Both the position numbers and the translations under genes were made by a program. From Mermis nigrescens (lineage: Eukaryota > Nematoda > Enoplea > Mermithida > Mermithidae), in the NCBI GenBank assembly GCA_036768485.1, contig JAVLUZ010000415.1, forward strand, positions 18,501-82,500: a stretch of 64,000 nucleotides of DNA. The letters are read 5' to 3'. Each line of letters starts with the position of its first letter. The stretch's first letter is position 1. Shown here piece by piece: positions 24,512 to 39,635 of the stretch. The notes under the pieces are model-generated. The model was given only the letters and a program-made list of their open reading frames with translations, had not been told where the DNA came from and did no database searches.

Positions 24512-25020
24512 CTGTGCGTAGGGGGTTTGGGGGTAGTGCAACCCCATCGAGAAACCAAAATACCCCCAGAAATAAAAATACCCCAGAATTCAATTTTTGA
24601 AAACTTTTTATGTTTTTTCGCAATTTTTTGATGCCAATGGATAGTGCTTGATGAGAAACGTCTAAAATGGTGTTTTTTACGCCATACCACCACATATGGG
24701 CGTGGGGGGTTTGGGGGTATGCAACCCCCAGAATTGAAATACCCCTCAGAAATCAAAATACCCCCAGAATTCGAATTTTGAAATGTTTTTTGCTTTTTTG
24801 GCGATTTTTTGATGCCATTGGATAGTGCTCGATGAGAAACGTCGAAAAATGGTATTTTTTCGCCATACGATCACTTTTAAGACAATTTTTGACCTTTAAT
24901 AACTTTTTCACCCCCCCAGAATTTTTGGTGCTGTCCACCTATGCTATACCACCATTTTTAAGGCCATTTTTGACCATTGAAAAATCTTGCACCCCTCCAG
25001 AATTTTGGTGCCCCATTTCT
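24512..25020 (+). mobile_element. MITE M1 with a second M1 copy nested inside it
   Basis: An older copy runs 24,512-24,690 and resumes at 24,944. A younger copy occupies 24,691-24,943 (CACATATGGGCGTGG to GTCCACCTATG). The interruption falls inside the host's GCCATACCACCATTTTTAAGG block, and CATACCAC / TATACCAC stand on its two sides, so the nesting is read directly from the sequence. Confidence 0.75.
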
Positions 25021-25311
25021 AGACTACTCAAACTCCACCCCCCTCCCCACGTGCATGTCTGTTCCCGACTCACAAGCATTACTTTTTCCACTCGATCCTT
25101 CGAAATTTCATCAAAATGTGTAGATTTTAGGACTTGAAGTGGTAAACTTATTTTTTGTCGATCTAATGTTAATTTACAATATTCCGAAGCAGAATCAAAT
25201 GACATTTCCATCATTCGAAGTCGATTTGTGGAGGATCTATCATTTTGTGACTGCCTTATAGTTTATCAACGAAGCGATTCAAGGACTGCATGCGCAACCG
25301 GCAAAAGCGCC

Positions 25312-28300
25312 CTAAAATTTGGACAATCGTTTCTTCAAAATTCGCTCGATTTGTGAATCGGAGGTCTTTTTATGAGATAGACCTTTTTCAGGTGCTTCTG
25401 CTGACTGGCTGGTAACTGCCGGCAGACTGGTCTCTCTGTGGCCCACGAAGCTGCTTCGTGCATTCGGATAGCGGGAGGGTGCCGTGCTCATTGATCTCGC
25501 CGCCGGCTGCACGTTGACCACAACGTTATTCGAGTTGGCTTGCTTGACTTTCCATGACGGAATTGTTATTTTACGCAAATCGCTACTCAGGGCTACTATG
25601 ATCACCGCATTCGAACCGAACATGGTAATTTCAGTTAAAGTGTAAGAAAAAGTCCAAATGCAATTTCTTCCTGACGACAAACTCATGGCGCAAAAGGATA
25701 TCGTATCAACGATGAACAGAAATGAGCAAGTCAAGCCAATCAGTATCAGATTATTCTCTATCTTTTCGCTGCGGATGCTCGCTATGCTGCTCGCTTGTTG
25801 TACAGCGTTTTTGTGCCTGTGCGTAAGCTTATGAATCAAAAATATGAAAAATAGAAATACTAAAGTTGGGGAGATATTATAAGTCATGAAGCGTTATAAA
25901 TTTTCGTTTTTGTACGTATTCATTACATTTGATTTATTTTTATATTTATTTCTCCACGTTTAAACGTATTTTTAAAGTTTTAACATTTTCCTAATTCGCG
26001 TATCTATTTCATATCAAACGAAAAAAGATGATAAATACATAAGAGCGATGTGCTACGATAAAAAAGAGATCTTCAGTTTTTGAATAATTTCTCATGATTT
26101 TTGCAGCGAATATGAGTTCTTTATAAAATTTTAAAGCAGGGGCGTAATAATTTGTTTAGCCACTTCGACTCGTTGTGCAATGTTTTGTCCTAGCTCCACG
26201 CGTACGAGTGCGAAGATATAAATAGGTAATTTTATTTATTGAGCCATTTACACAGCTTAATTTTCTTATTCTTTTCAAGAATGCGCCCACATTACTGAAT
26301 CTTCAATAGCCATAAGCACGTTTTTGCATAACATTTTTAAAATTCTGATCGTTAAGCGTAGAAAAAATTGTTAATGGGCCGAAAAATGACATTTTTTCTT
26401 TTTAAAGGTCACTGAAAATGCTGCGCACGGGTCCGCATTCAACTGCCTGGAGTTACATAAAAACGCCTCGAATCCCCATATTTATACGTATGGTATCGCC
26501 CCATAAAAAATCCTTGATCCCAGCACATTTCTCGAAATTTGTTTTCATATTTAAAATATGTGGTAGGTACTTTGTAACTTTGTGTGAAGGCTACGTTACA
26601 CATGGGCGTGTAGGGTAGTCTGACTGAACTCCCCCGAGAATCCCGGCAGATTACTCCTCCCCCTTAAAATCGATAGACCTTCAGAATTGAATTTTTGGTG
26701 CTATTTTTGACTATTTCGCCCCATCGGACCCTCCAGAATTTTTTTGCCGCCAACGTACATATGGCAGCATTATATTTAACTACCTTCTAATCTTGTAAAA
26801 ACAAATGCTGTATAAAACGACGGCAATCAGCATGCAGACCGTTGGTCTAACGCACCAATATACTAAAAAACCTTGATGATTGAACTCGTCCCAGTGATCA
26901 TTGCCCCAGGTCAAGGTGGTTCGGTCCAAATACATCCAAGTGACTGGGAAACATTGCAATACGATCGCCTCGATGAAAACCACGCCCCACAGAACCAGAA
27001 TGTACCTTAGAGTGTAAAATACACAAATAAGAATTAAAACAATGTAAAAAATTTAAAAATGTAAAACATAGGAAATGTAAAATGCAAAAACAAAATACGG
27101 TAGGACCGAAATTGTAAACCTTAGAGTAGCGGACATGTTGAAGAAACTGGTGGACCATTGTGGCGCCATAAGCTGTAAAGCGCGTACGATGGCCATGGCC
27201 GGAAAATGAGATAGAGTCATGTAAAAATGCAGCGTGTACCAAAAGCTCAGCCAGCCTTCGTCCCCGACTGATAACAAATCAATCTGTAGGAATAGTATAT
27301 GCATTGATTTTTAAAATGATCTATAATATTAATTTCGAGTTGCCTGTGTGTGTGTGTCCGAGAAAATAGTTTTTACTGTATAATTGAGTATTTCTCATAT
27401 TTTGACTCGATGGGTATTCCGTGCTCTGCTCATGATTCCGAATTTTCGATCAAAATAACTCGATCTGGCTCCTGATAGCTGGAAACGACGGATATCTATA
27501 AAAAGTTGCTCTTGCGTCTTAAGTAATTGCCGTGGAGCAAATTTGCTACACCACCTAGACCAACTTTCAATGCGCTATTGACTGGTGTAAACTACTTTAC
27601 ACTGCAGTGTAAACTGATGAAAAATCCTAAGATTAACATTTTTTGAAACTACATTTTTCCAAATGCCTTTAATGGCAGTATATTAATTGTGTTTAAATTT
27701 TAACTGTTTGTTAATGATGTTATGGCTGACGTAGAATTTTTTAATGTAGAATTTGAAGAAAATTCACGAGTCGGTTTTTGAGATACAGGAGCCCAAACAT
27801 ACCCTATCCATAACGTGAAATTTAGGCTTTTTGTCTTTTTGCAGAAGCACAGCTTGGGTGTTACTTCCAAAATTTGGCCCTTGGGTTTTCTTGGACCTCT
27901 GATCTCAAATTTACTACTCAAAGTTCACGATCTGGCGCCATAAAGCATATAGTGAACGTGTTATCCGGAAATTACGAAAGGTTTTATTAAACATGATTTA
28001 AACATTGAGAGCGAGCTCGCAGCAAGCCAAAATATCAAATTATAAATACAGGTTTTGATGATGTAAATTAGCATGCGTGCAATTTAAGGTAAACCAACCG
28101 GAAGCAGCAAAGGCGCGGCTTTCAAAAATGCTAATACAAATTCAAATATTTCTGCTTCTAATGGCTAATTTTGCATGGAACTTTTTGTATCCCTTTACGA
28201 TGAGTACAAACTTTTATGCGCAGGTTACAACCATAGGTGGGCAGCACCAAAATTCTGGGGGGGGTGAAAAATTTTCAAAGGTCAAAAAATGGTCTTAAAA

Positions 28301-31300
28301 GTGGTCGTATGGCGAAAAAACTCCATTTTTCGACGTTTCTCATCAAGCACTATTCAATGGCATCAAAAAATCGCTAAGAAAGCAAAAAATTTTCAAAATT
28401 TAAATTCTGGGGAGTATTTTGATTTCTGGGAGGATGCATACCCCCAAACCCCCACGCCCTATGTGTGGTTACAACGCCCTCTACTCGTCGTACGGGCAGA
28501 AAAAGGAAGCAAAAAACATAAATAAGTAAGCAAGATAAAATTAGTCGCGTAAAAGTGATCAAAGAAGTTTGCTTAGCTGAAATGCAACATTTTGGTGTAC
28601 ACGGTGAATTACAACTGATTTCATTTGTTGGGCGAAAGGCAACCTTAGCTTCTTAATGATATTTTGATGATATTGATTGTAAGACTGAGAGGTGCCAAAC
28701 AATGGATATTACAGAGTGAGTCAAGAGAAATTAGTAAGCTTTAAAAGGAACAAATGAGAATAATATGATGACAATGACAAATGAGACATAAACAATTTTC
28801 GGCATATTGGTCATCAATTATATCCATCTCCTTTGTAAATGGATCGCTCCGCTCCCCATTTTGCGGAAAAAGATTGCTCTAACAAATGGAGCAGCGAAGC
28901 GCCCCATTTGCTAGTTCGTGAATAGAATGTGAAACCTGGGGCTCCCTGTCTCTATCCTTCTTTATGCTATGCTATTCTAATCGTATCAATTCGTGTAATG
29001 GGACTGTAGTACTGTAGCTTTAATAAGTCGCAAGCAATATAAATTAAGCATTCACAAGCTTAGGACGTAGTAGAGTCAACACTATTTCGCAGAATAAAAG
29101 CTATTTCTCGAATACGAACCGACTTTCAGCATAGATTAGTACTACTGAGTTTAGCATTGAAAAATGACACGTGGAACTCCCGCTGACCATACGTGGGCAG
29201 CAAAAAAATTCTGGGGGGATTTAGGATGGATAAAATTGCAAAGAATGTTAATAAAATTAGAATTCTGAGGGGTCTACAGTAATCTGGCGGGGTTTCAACT
29301 TCTGGGTGGTACAAACCCCCCAAAAAAACTCCTCACGCCCACGTGTGCCGCCGACTAGCATGAGTCGGAAAGCTGGGCAACGATCCAATATGCATAAAAA
29401 CTAGAAAGCATAAAAATCATCGGTTCTTGGGCGTTTCTTCGCGAAATATAAAAAACGTAAAAAGAGTTTTTGCGAACGATTTCTATGTTAGCAGCATAAA
29501 AAGAGCGCAGATTTGGGCTATAACATTTGTAAGCATGTAAAAAATTCGTGTAGTACGTGATATGAATTTAATATTTTGATATTTGCATTTTGAGCTCTTA
29601 ATACAGAGCGACAAATATGAATTTCTTAGATTCTTCATATTTCTTCCGATATCCGTACGAAAGACTTTAGAGATATTTTTTTCTGTTCTGACCAGCAATT
29701 TTTGATGACCGGAGGAATTTCAAAGTCCACGCCCAAATTTCTCTGAGGCTACAAAAATCGCTCATCTTTCATGCAAAGTCGGGAGGCGAGCATTAGATCG
29801 TTGTGAATCTCTCTGGGTAGCAGTAGTAAGTCTAAGAAGAGCTCTCAAACAAGTCAAACCTTTTTTGCGCTTTTCTTTAAACTTGACTTGCTCCAAAAAT
29901 CGTTTGAACTATAGTTTTGCAATTTGGTTTTTTCTTTATGTGAGTATATATCAAATTTCAAAATTAAGCAGACGGTGAAACATTACAATTTTTTAGCGCT
30001 TAGCGTTTAATTCCGGTCCTGATAGGCTAATTAGCTATTAAAATTAACGCGAATTTGATTATAAAACGGCTAAAATATTAAGATTTTCAGACGCCTCACG
30101 CTATAGTATGAAGTTTTGCGTTTCTATATTGTCAAATACTATAGAAATTTGCTAAAGTGCCGTTGTAAAGGTTATAAAAGTAATATATAACTTATAATTA
30201 TAAAAATAATATTATAATAACTTATAATTATACAAATTTATACTTTATAACTTATAATTATAAAAGTTATAAAGGTTATAAAACAGTTTTAGCAGAAAGC
30301 ATTACTCATTTTCACAGTCGTATATCATAAAGTATACATGTATGCACAAAGCGTCTAAAGATTTTTGTTTACTGTCATTGTATACGCACAATGGGAGTTT
30401 CTACAGAAAAATACTTTTTTTAACATGTAAGATCCATCTCAAACGTTTTATACGCCTCAAAAACATATGTCAAAATCTGAAGAATTAATGTGGAAATAAC
30501 TGGTTCACATTCTGCACCAAATCGTTAGGGAAAAATGGTGATCAACATTTTTATTTTCGCAATAAATGTGACAAAGAGCTATATAACAGAATTAAGCGAA
30601 TTAGACAGGACAGAATCAAGTATCAGGCAAAAATTGTGCAAAAAATGGTTAAAGCCTGTAAACATTAGTTCACACTGGTTAAAATTCGTTTTCAAATGTT
30701 GAGTTTTTTCCTTAATTTTTTAGGTTTGTATTCAGTCAGTGATTTAACGCTTTTGAAAATTCGGGTTGGGCAATATCTATAGTTGGCCATGATAAAGTAA
30801 TTTATAGAGCCATAATTTGGATACTATTCCGACTATTGATATTACTGTGTCATACCCATACATGTAACGGCTCGAAATTTCGGGAAGGGGGTCCCTGGCC
30901 ATTTTTAGGGAGCGTGAGTAGATCACAATTGGGCGTGGGGGGTTTTGGGGTATGCAACCCCCGGGAAATCAAACTACCCCCGCCTTCAGAAACCAAAATA
31001 CCCCTCAGAATTCAATTTTTGAGAAATTTTTCGCAATTTTTTGATGCCAATGGATAGTGCTCGATGAGAAACGTTGAAAAATGGTGTTTTTTCGTCATAC
31101 CACTATCTTTAAGGCCATTTTTTAACCTTAAAAATATTGCACTTCCCCCCCTCCGAATTTCGGTGCCGCCCACCTATGGAGTAGATGACCTATAATGTTT
31201 GGCCAAAAATGACAAAAAACCACATGGCAAAAAAACGCAACTATTAGCCAAAAAAGACTTTGGGGATAAGCCGAGGACGAACAATTTTAAATAGGGGTTC

Positions 31301-31622
31301 TCCTATCCCCCTATTAGATGTATGATCACACCTGAAAAGCAAATCTTGCGCTGGCGTATATGTAAAGTGCCAGAAGAGATAGGTCGGCCGTGCCATTGCT
31401 GATGAACCACAAATAGTAGGAGTTTACGCGCCAAATTTTGTTCCGAATCATGCAGACTTGTACGTAAGCGTAAAAAATGGATAAAACAATGGCCAATAGC
31501 AGCAGCAGACCACCCAAACACTGCCGCGTAAACAAAGACTGACAAGATGTTGGTTTACTTGTGGAATAATGACTGAAGTTACTATTCCAATTCGAATGGG
31601 CGCCAGTAAAGTTAGGATCCAT
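25312..31622 (-). CDS. Seven-transmembrane chemoreceptor-like protein, copy 1 (intact)
   Basis: Probable plasma-membrane GPCR. Four exons on the minus strand: 31,332-31,622, 27,120-27,283, 26,784-27,005 and 25,312-25,816. They join in phase 0,2,2 into 393 residues. The start ATG (31,620-31,622) is chosen because all three paralogues share it, followed by a x-x-HSN motif. The N-terminus has N-glycosylation sequons at N4 and N15 and no signal peptide. TM1 is about residues 36-57; TM2 69-93 (NGTADLSLLALYIYAS); TM3 108-134; TM4 153-173; TM5 197-223 (RPTVCMLIAVVLYSICFY); TM6 247-270; TM7 277-303 (MFGSNAVIIVALSSDLRKI). A polar ~90-residue tail follows. The layout recalls nematode Srx/Srt-type chemoreceptors, but I cannot fix the family. 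Intron 1 (4 kb) is full of transposons; intron 2 is 114 bp. Ligand unknown. Confidence 0.82.
26600..26770 (+). mobile_element. Diverged M1-type MITE in intron 3 of receptor copy 1
   Basis: ACACATGGGCGTG..., CCCGAGAATCCCGGCAGA and GAATTTTTTTGCCGCCAACGTACATATG suggest an old M1 subfamily member. It stops about 13 bp from the exon 3 donor. A similar sequence occupies the same place in copy 3 (53,045-53,212), and a fragment is present in copy 2 (41,160-41,218). Confidence 0.5.
28232..28467 (-). mobile_element. hAT-like MITE M1 with perfect 8-bp target duplication
   Basis: 236 bp from CATAGGTGGGCAGC to GCCCTATGTGTG, flanked by GTTACAAC on both sides (28,224-28,231 and 28,468-28,475). It lies in intron 1 of receptor copy 1, in inverted orientation relative to the 5,104 copy. 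Confidence 0.88.
29188..29347 (-). mobile_element. Internally deleted M1 MITE
   Basis: 160 bp from CATACGTGGGCAGC to GCCCACGTGTG. The flanks CCGCTGAC and CCGCCGAC differ at one of eight bases. It keeps both ends but lacks most of the middle; a similar short form is at 44,578-44,725. Confidence 0.75.
30180..30290. repeat. ATAACTTATAATTATAAA short tandem repeat
   Basis: Three to four imperfect copies of ATAACTTATAATTATAA within ~110 bp of intron 1 of receptor copy 1. A simple AT-rich minisatellite with no evident function. Confidence 0.7.
30852..31325. mobile_element. CATACATGTAAC-type MITE ending 7 bp inside an intron, interrupted by an M1 copy
   Basis: Left end CATACATGTAACGGCTCGAAATTT; right end near CCCCCTATTAGATGTATG. 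A second, uninterrupted copy of 213 bp is at 43,761-43,975. Its right end lies only about seven bases from the donor of receptor exon 1 (31,331). The flanking octamers GTCATACC and ATCACACC match at six of eight positions, which would fit an old hAT-type duplication. Confidence 0.6.
30924..31178 (+). mobile_element. hAT-like MITE M1 with perfect 8-bp target duplication
   Basis: 255 bp from CACAATTGGGCGTGG to GCCCACCTATG, flanked by GAGTAGAT on both sides (30,916-30,923 and 31,179-31,186). It is inserted in the older CATACATGTAAC-type element, so it is the younger of the two. Confidence 0.88.
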
Positions 31623-31984
31623 GCTCACGTCCTTTTCTCTGCCTTTACATTTTTTTGTATTTTGCTCTGGCATAAAAAATCCAAAATAGTAATGTAGATA
31701 GGCTTCACGAATATTTTGGATGCTACCTGATAAACTTATAATTCTGCCACAAAAGTTTTGAATATCCAAGGTCACCAGATGGGCGTGAGAGAAGGGAGGG
31801 GGCTGGGGATATGGACGCCCAGAATCCAAGAAAACCCGCAGACTCTCTCCGAGAGACACTGAAATTTTGCTCATTGTTAGTTTTGATCGCGAGTGTTTTT
31901 AATGCTAAGGATAGAGCTTGATCAGAGAAAGGTAAAAAAGATGTTTTTAGCACGATTCGAATTTTAGCAATCTTTTACATGATT

Positions 31985-33290
31985 CTGCCCCATCATCAGA
32001 TGTTCCTCGTTCTCATGACATTCAAGAGTTTATTTATGTACGCAACTTCAATTTTAAGCTATTAATGATTTTTATCTGTTTTCCATTTTTCGGGCTATTT
32101 TTTAAAGACTTTGATAGTAGTATAAGACTTGTTTTTAGCAAGATTGATCGAAAATGATGCACATTTGATACCGCTTTGCAAAATGCAAGAAAAAATTCGC
32201 TTTCTACTCATTAGCCAATAGCCTTACTTGATCCGCCACAAGAAGCTAGGCAATCCCTCCAATATCTACACACATCCATTCTTGTCACTGAAAGGCAACG
32301 TATGCACTTACATAATAAGCCACCTTGCGAGAGTAAATAACATGCACACGTCTAAATTTGTTTGTAAAATGAGAAACGAAAGGGCGAGGTGAAATTCAGT
32401 TGGGCAAAAAAGCGTAAGTAAAACGTAATTGACTGAGACTCACAATTCGACGATATTATCAATAAAATTTGGAGCAATGAACAAAAAATGTTATTAATCT
32501 TTTTCATTTCATTATATATTTAAATAATTAATTTTAAATTCGTGAAAATAGTTAATTTTCGTAATATTTGCATGTCGTACGCATACGGAAGCAAGGATAA
32601 ATTTGATGGTAGGTAAAGTTTAACTCAATCTGTTTATTATTTACCGGTCAAAATCGACTAATTAGAAAAACCGATCTAAAAGAAGCATAAGGCGAAGACG
32701 AAATCAAAAAATAAACATGGCCCGACTGGCATGCGTCCTCCTCAGCAATTAATGTGTATTTGGGCGTAAATTGCAGTGAATACTTAGCTAACACCTGAAA
32801 TTGATTAATGAAAAAAGGGAACGGGAATTAAAAAAGGCAATTATCTCAAGCCTTGCGGTAAATCTATACATATGTGATTACCGTTGGTCTTAAGTCGTTT
32901 TTAAGACGTGCCAGTATTTTTTTGACAATTATCGCTTATCTTTTCATTAGCTTGTGCAAATGTCAAAAAGAAGAAAACTAGAATTCGAAAAATATAAAAA
33001 AATATAGTTTCTGCTTCGAACAAATGGATAATTAGCTTGCTCCTTAATTTATTCGTCTATTTATTTTCGTCATTGACGCATATGATGAATTTTTTCGAGT
33101 AATTTCACAATTAGCCTTGATTTGCCAATTTTTTTCTCGAAAACGAGTAAAACAACAGTCGGCAGCCGATGAAGCGCAAGAAAGATGAAAAATCAAAGTT
33201 TTTCAGCAACCTAATAATAGATCTCTGAATAATAGACAGATCCATCACTATAAGGAAAATGGAAAGAAAAAAGAAGAAAAAAGATGAAAG
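31985..33290. repeat. Duplicated 5' flank of receptor copy 1
   Basis: Aligns by eye with 48,270-49,030 (upstream of copy 2) and 58,545-59,700 (upstream of copy 3). Shared landmarks are GTTAATTTTCGTAAT, CTTGCGGTAAATCT, TGATTACCGTTGG-like and the ..GCCGATGAAGCG.. block. It is therefore part of the duplicated unit and may hold the promoters, but no defined promoter motif was identified. Confidence 0.65.
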
Positions 33291-33344
33291 GATAAATGTG
33301 AGAAAAAAGAGAAATGAGAGACCAAATAGCGTTTATCTATAATA

Positions 33345-34490
33345 TAGGTAGCGCGTTAGCGCGTACCTATAATATACTTAGGTACCCCTAACACCTGTGC
33401 ACCCCCTACAGCTATAACGGGACACATCTGGAAGGTGCGGTTTTTTTAAAAGAAAGATAATAAAAAAATTCGCTGCCTGTGTTTTTTTGTTTTTCTTGAA
33501 ACTCAAAACTGACTGTGTAAAGAAGGTGTAAAGTTTTTGTGTAACGTTATAACATAGGACAAATTTTGGGACCTTTTTACTGCGACATGTGGACAACTGA
33601 GTATTGATGACTCGAACAATTAAACAGCATAGAATTATAGAGGGATGAATTCTACAGATCACCATTTTTTTGTTTTTTGAAATTCGCATTAGTTCTCGAA
33701 TGGCAGTGTAAAGAGTGCGAAAATCTGGGGGTGAAAAAGCACTTTTTGGTCGAGTTTTCAACCTGCTTATGTCTGATACTAACTCCGGTTATGAGTTTTT
33801 TAAATGTTTTCTGACAGAAATGTAGAGCGGATCAAGGGCTACATTCTGCATATAAGCAAAGTCTTCTACGCTCTATGGTGAGTTAGATCCTGGGGTTTTA
33901 AGTTTACACTCTAGTGGATGGTGTAAAAAACGGATTTTAACTAAGATTTCTCTGCCAACTTTTTCCGCTTATGAGTCAGGGTAAAATTGAATACAGCAGT
34001 AATAAAGTGCCTCTCAGGGGCTACACATCGCAGCAATCCGCATTTAAAAAAACGCAATATTGAGTTATTTATGGGGGTGTAAAGTTCGAAATCAGACGTG
34101 AAAAATGGGCGAAAAAACACGTTTTTTCCCAAATTTTGATTGGTAAATCATATCAAATAATTTTTGCAACAGAATTTTTGCACATAGAAACGTACTACGA
34201 CCTCGAAAGCTACAAACTGTACCAAACCGAATTTCTTTACACTCAATGGGGAATACGGTACGGATTCTTAAAGTTTACAATGTTCTGAATGATGGAAAAT
34301 ATGTCTTTGTTTGGGTTTTGTTCGCCACTTTCTCCTTTCAGAAGTCAGGATAGGTCCAATAGAATAAAAATAAAGTGCCTTATATGGGGTGTATGTCATA
34401 GCGAATCGCGTATGTCTAAACCAATATTAAGCGAGTGTAAAGTCAAGAATGGGGTGCTTTAAACAGGTTTCTGTCTTGTTTCTTTAAAAA
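33345..34490 (+). repeat. Solo left arm of a long-arm TTTACAC element
   Basis: Starts with TAGGTAGCGCGTTAGCGCGTACCTA and follows the E1 left arm through the CACCTGTGCACCCCCTACAGC and TGTGGACAACTGAGTATTGA blocks. It then continues with GTGTAAAG motifs to about 34,490. No right arm is found, so it is a solo or truncated copy. The 127-codon minus-strand frame is repeat sequence. Confidence 0.7.
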
Positions 34491-34507
34491 CACTATATTG
34501 TATGTAG

Positions 34508-34699
34508 TCACTTGAAACTTTCAGAAACCTCGCAAATAACAGCACTTTTTTCGCCAACTGTCCGCAGAAAATTTATGCCCTCAGACAATAATGCCAGTGC
34601 GTAATCTCTAAAGTGCTGTTTTGTTAGAAGGATGCTCGAAGAACTCGAAAAAGTTGTTCTTATTGTTTTTTGTTTCGAGGTTGATGAGAAAAGAAGCAA
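34508..34699 (-). CDS. Possible exon fragment, unknown
   Basis: A 63-codon minus-strand frame with a fairly coding-like composition (KQHFRDYALALLSEGINFL...). No family was recognised. It lies 0.9 kb downstream, on the same strand, from another coding-like frame at 35,611-35,832, so the two might belong to one broken gene. Chance remains likely. Confidence 0.15.
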   Translation of the reverse strand: MLLFSSTSKQKTIRTTFSSSSSILLTKQHFRDYALALLSEGINFLRTVGEKSAVICEVSESFK

Positions 34700-35610
34700 A
34701 TTCTTGACGAACCGTTCGCGAAAAAATGGCGTTTATTTGTGAGCGGTACTGTACATACAAATACAGTAAATCGAGCTTCTAAATGTCTTGTCAGTCGAGA
34801 TTTCGCAAATTTTTCGGCGCTTCGCGCCGAATTTTAGCTAAAGTCATAGAAATTTATTGATTTTTCCGCACAAAATTGTTGAAAATTTCAAAATTTTTTG
34901 TAAAAATATTGCGTCAAGAGTGATTCTATAGTCTGTTTCACGAAACCTTGTGCATGGATCGCAATTCTTCAGTCGATATAAATCGTTTACAAAAGCGGTT
35001 CAAATAGAAGCAGCGATCATGATAATTGGCATAGCATTGGATAAACAAATGGAGTTTTACTGTGCAAAATTTCATTACAGTAAGACGACTAAAAACCACT
35101 TTTGTATGTAGCTACCCGAAAGGTCGAAGAAAATTGATTTTCATGCACAAGGTTACGTGAAATAGAATATGTATAGATAAAAGTATAGACCACACAAAAA
35201 GCGTAAAAAACGCGTTTTTGTGCAAAGAGCAAATTTTTGACATGTTTTTGGTGGTTTTTGTAAAAGTTAGGGTGAAAATCCTAGATCCAGTACCTACCTT
35301 GTCGTACCTACTACGTTAGTGCTTACCAACATTATTCATACACGCAATGTGATAAATATCATTTTAAAATTTACTGAAACAAGCACGCAATAACATGCAA
35401 GAAATTTTCCACATATGTATATGTATTTAGCTATCTTCAATCATAGCGATTGGGCGAAAATCATTGCGCCCCGTTTGCTACGCAATCTACCCAACTGTAA
35501 AGAAATGTCCACTTGAACGACGCATGCATTTTACTTTGAAATGCGTGTTTCTTAGGTCCATTAGCCAGTGCATTGCTGCGGGCAGTCAACTTTATCGGAC
35601 TAAATAAGAG
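34700..35610. other. Intergenic with a GGCGCTTCGCGCC hairpin repeat fragment
   Basis: Contains a short hairpin GGCGCTTCGCGCC at about 34,817, the same as in the hAT-like elements at 50.6 and 55.0 kb, and a TATAGTCTGTTTCACGAAACCTTGTGC fragment near 34,930. No gene. Confidence 0.45.
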
Positions 35611-35832
35611 TCAGCGAGAAGTAAAATGACAAAACGTGAGATTATTTGTTGAAGTTGCATCATGGTCGAAGTAAGCAACGATCAGAAGCGATAAGTGAAT
35701 TCCAGCTTGAGCACAGAAAATAATGCTGCTTCGAACTTCAGCTAAATAATATCGCAAACGCGCGGAGTCGGAATATAATTCATACACAATGCAAGTATAA
35801 ATTGCTAAGATGGAAGCAGTACCTAATGACAT
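35611..35832 (-). CDS. Possible membrane-protein exon, unknown
   Basis: A 73-codon minus-strand frame beginning at an ATG. It has two hydrophobic parts (LGTASILAIYTCIVYELY; IIFCAQAGIHLSLLIVAYF) around a charged loop, and normal amino-acid variety. No splice donor is convincing at its 3' end. It could be an exon of a degenerate chemoreceptor related to the fragment at 14.6 kb; neither can be assigned. Confidence 0.22.
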   Translation of the reverse strand: MSLGTASILAIYTCIVYELYSDSARLRYYLAEVRSSIIFCAQAGIHLSLLIVAYFDHDATSTNNLTFCHFTSR

Positions 35833-35879
35833 TCGCTACAACACTGACAAAGATAGGAATAACTACTATTTTTTGCTAA

Positions 35880-39379
<3,500 letters not shown>

Positions 39380-39635
39380 CACACGTGGGCGTTGGGGGGT
39401 TGGGGGTATGCACCTCCAGAAGTTGAAATACCCCCCTAGAAATCAAAATACCCCCCAGAATTCAAATTTTGAAATTTTTTTGCATTTTTAGCAATTTTTT
39501 GATGCCATTGGATAGTGCTCGATGAGAAACGTCGAAAAATGGTGTTTTTTCGCCATACGACCATTCTTAAGACCATTTTTTGACCTTTGAAAATTTTTTC
39601 ACCCCCTTCCAGAATTTCGGTGCTGCCCACCTATG
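39380..39635 (+). mobile_element. hAT-like MITE M1 inserted in pseudogene exon 4, perfect 8-bp duplication
   Basis: 256 bp from CACACGTGGGCGTTGG to GCCCACCTATG, with GGTGCCAC at 39,372-39,379 and again at 39,636-39,643. The paralogous exons (GGGAGGGTGCCGTGCTCATT near 25,480; GGGAGGGCGCTACGCTCATT near 51,180) show the empty site. This is the clearest definition of the element's borders. Confidence 0.93.

Noticed and set aside
31326..31874. Longer receptor start upstream of 31,622
   Set aside because: The extra N-terminal residues are not conserved in copies 2 and 3, whereas the ATG at 31,620-31,622 is shared by all three.
33378..33761. 127-residue minus-strand frame
   Set aside because: Falls entirely in the conserved arm of the long-arm element; the same sequence in other arms is interrupted.
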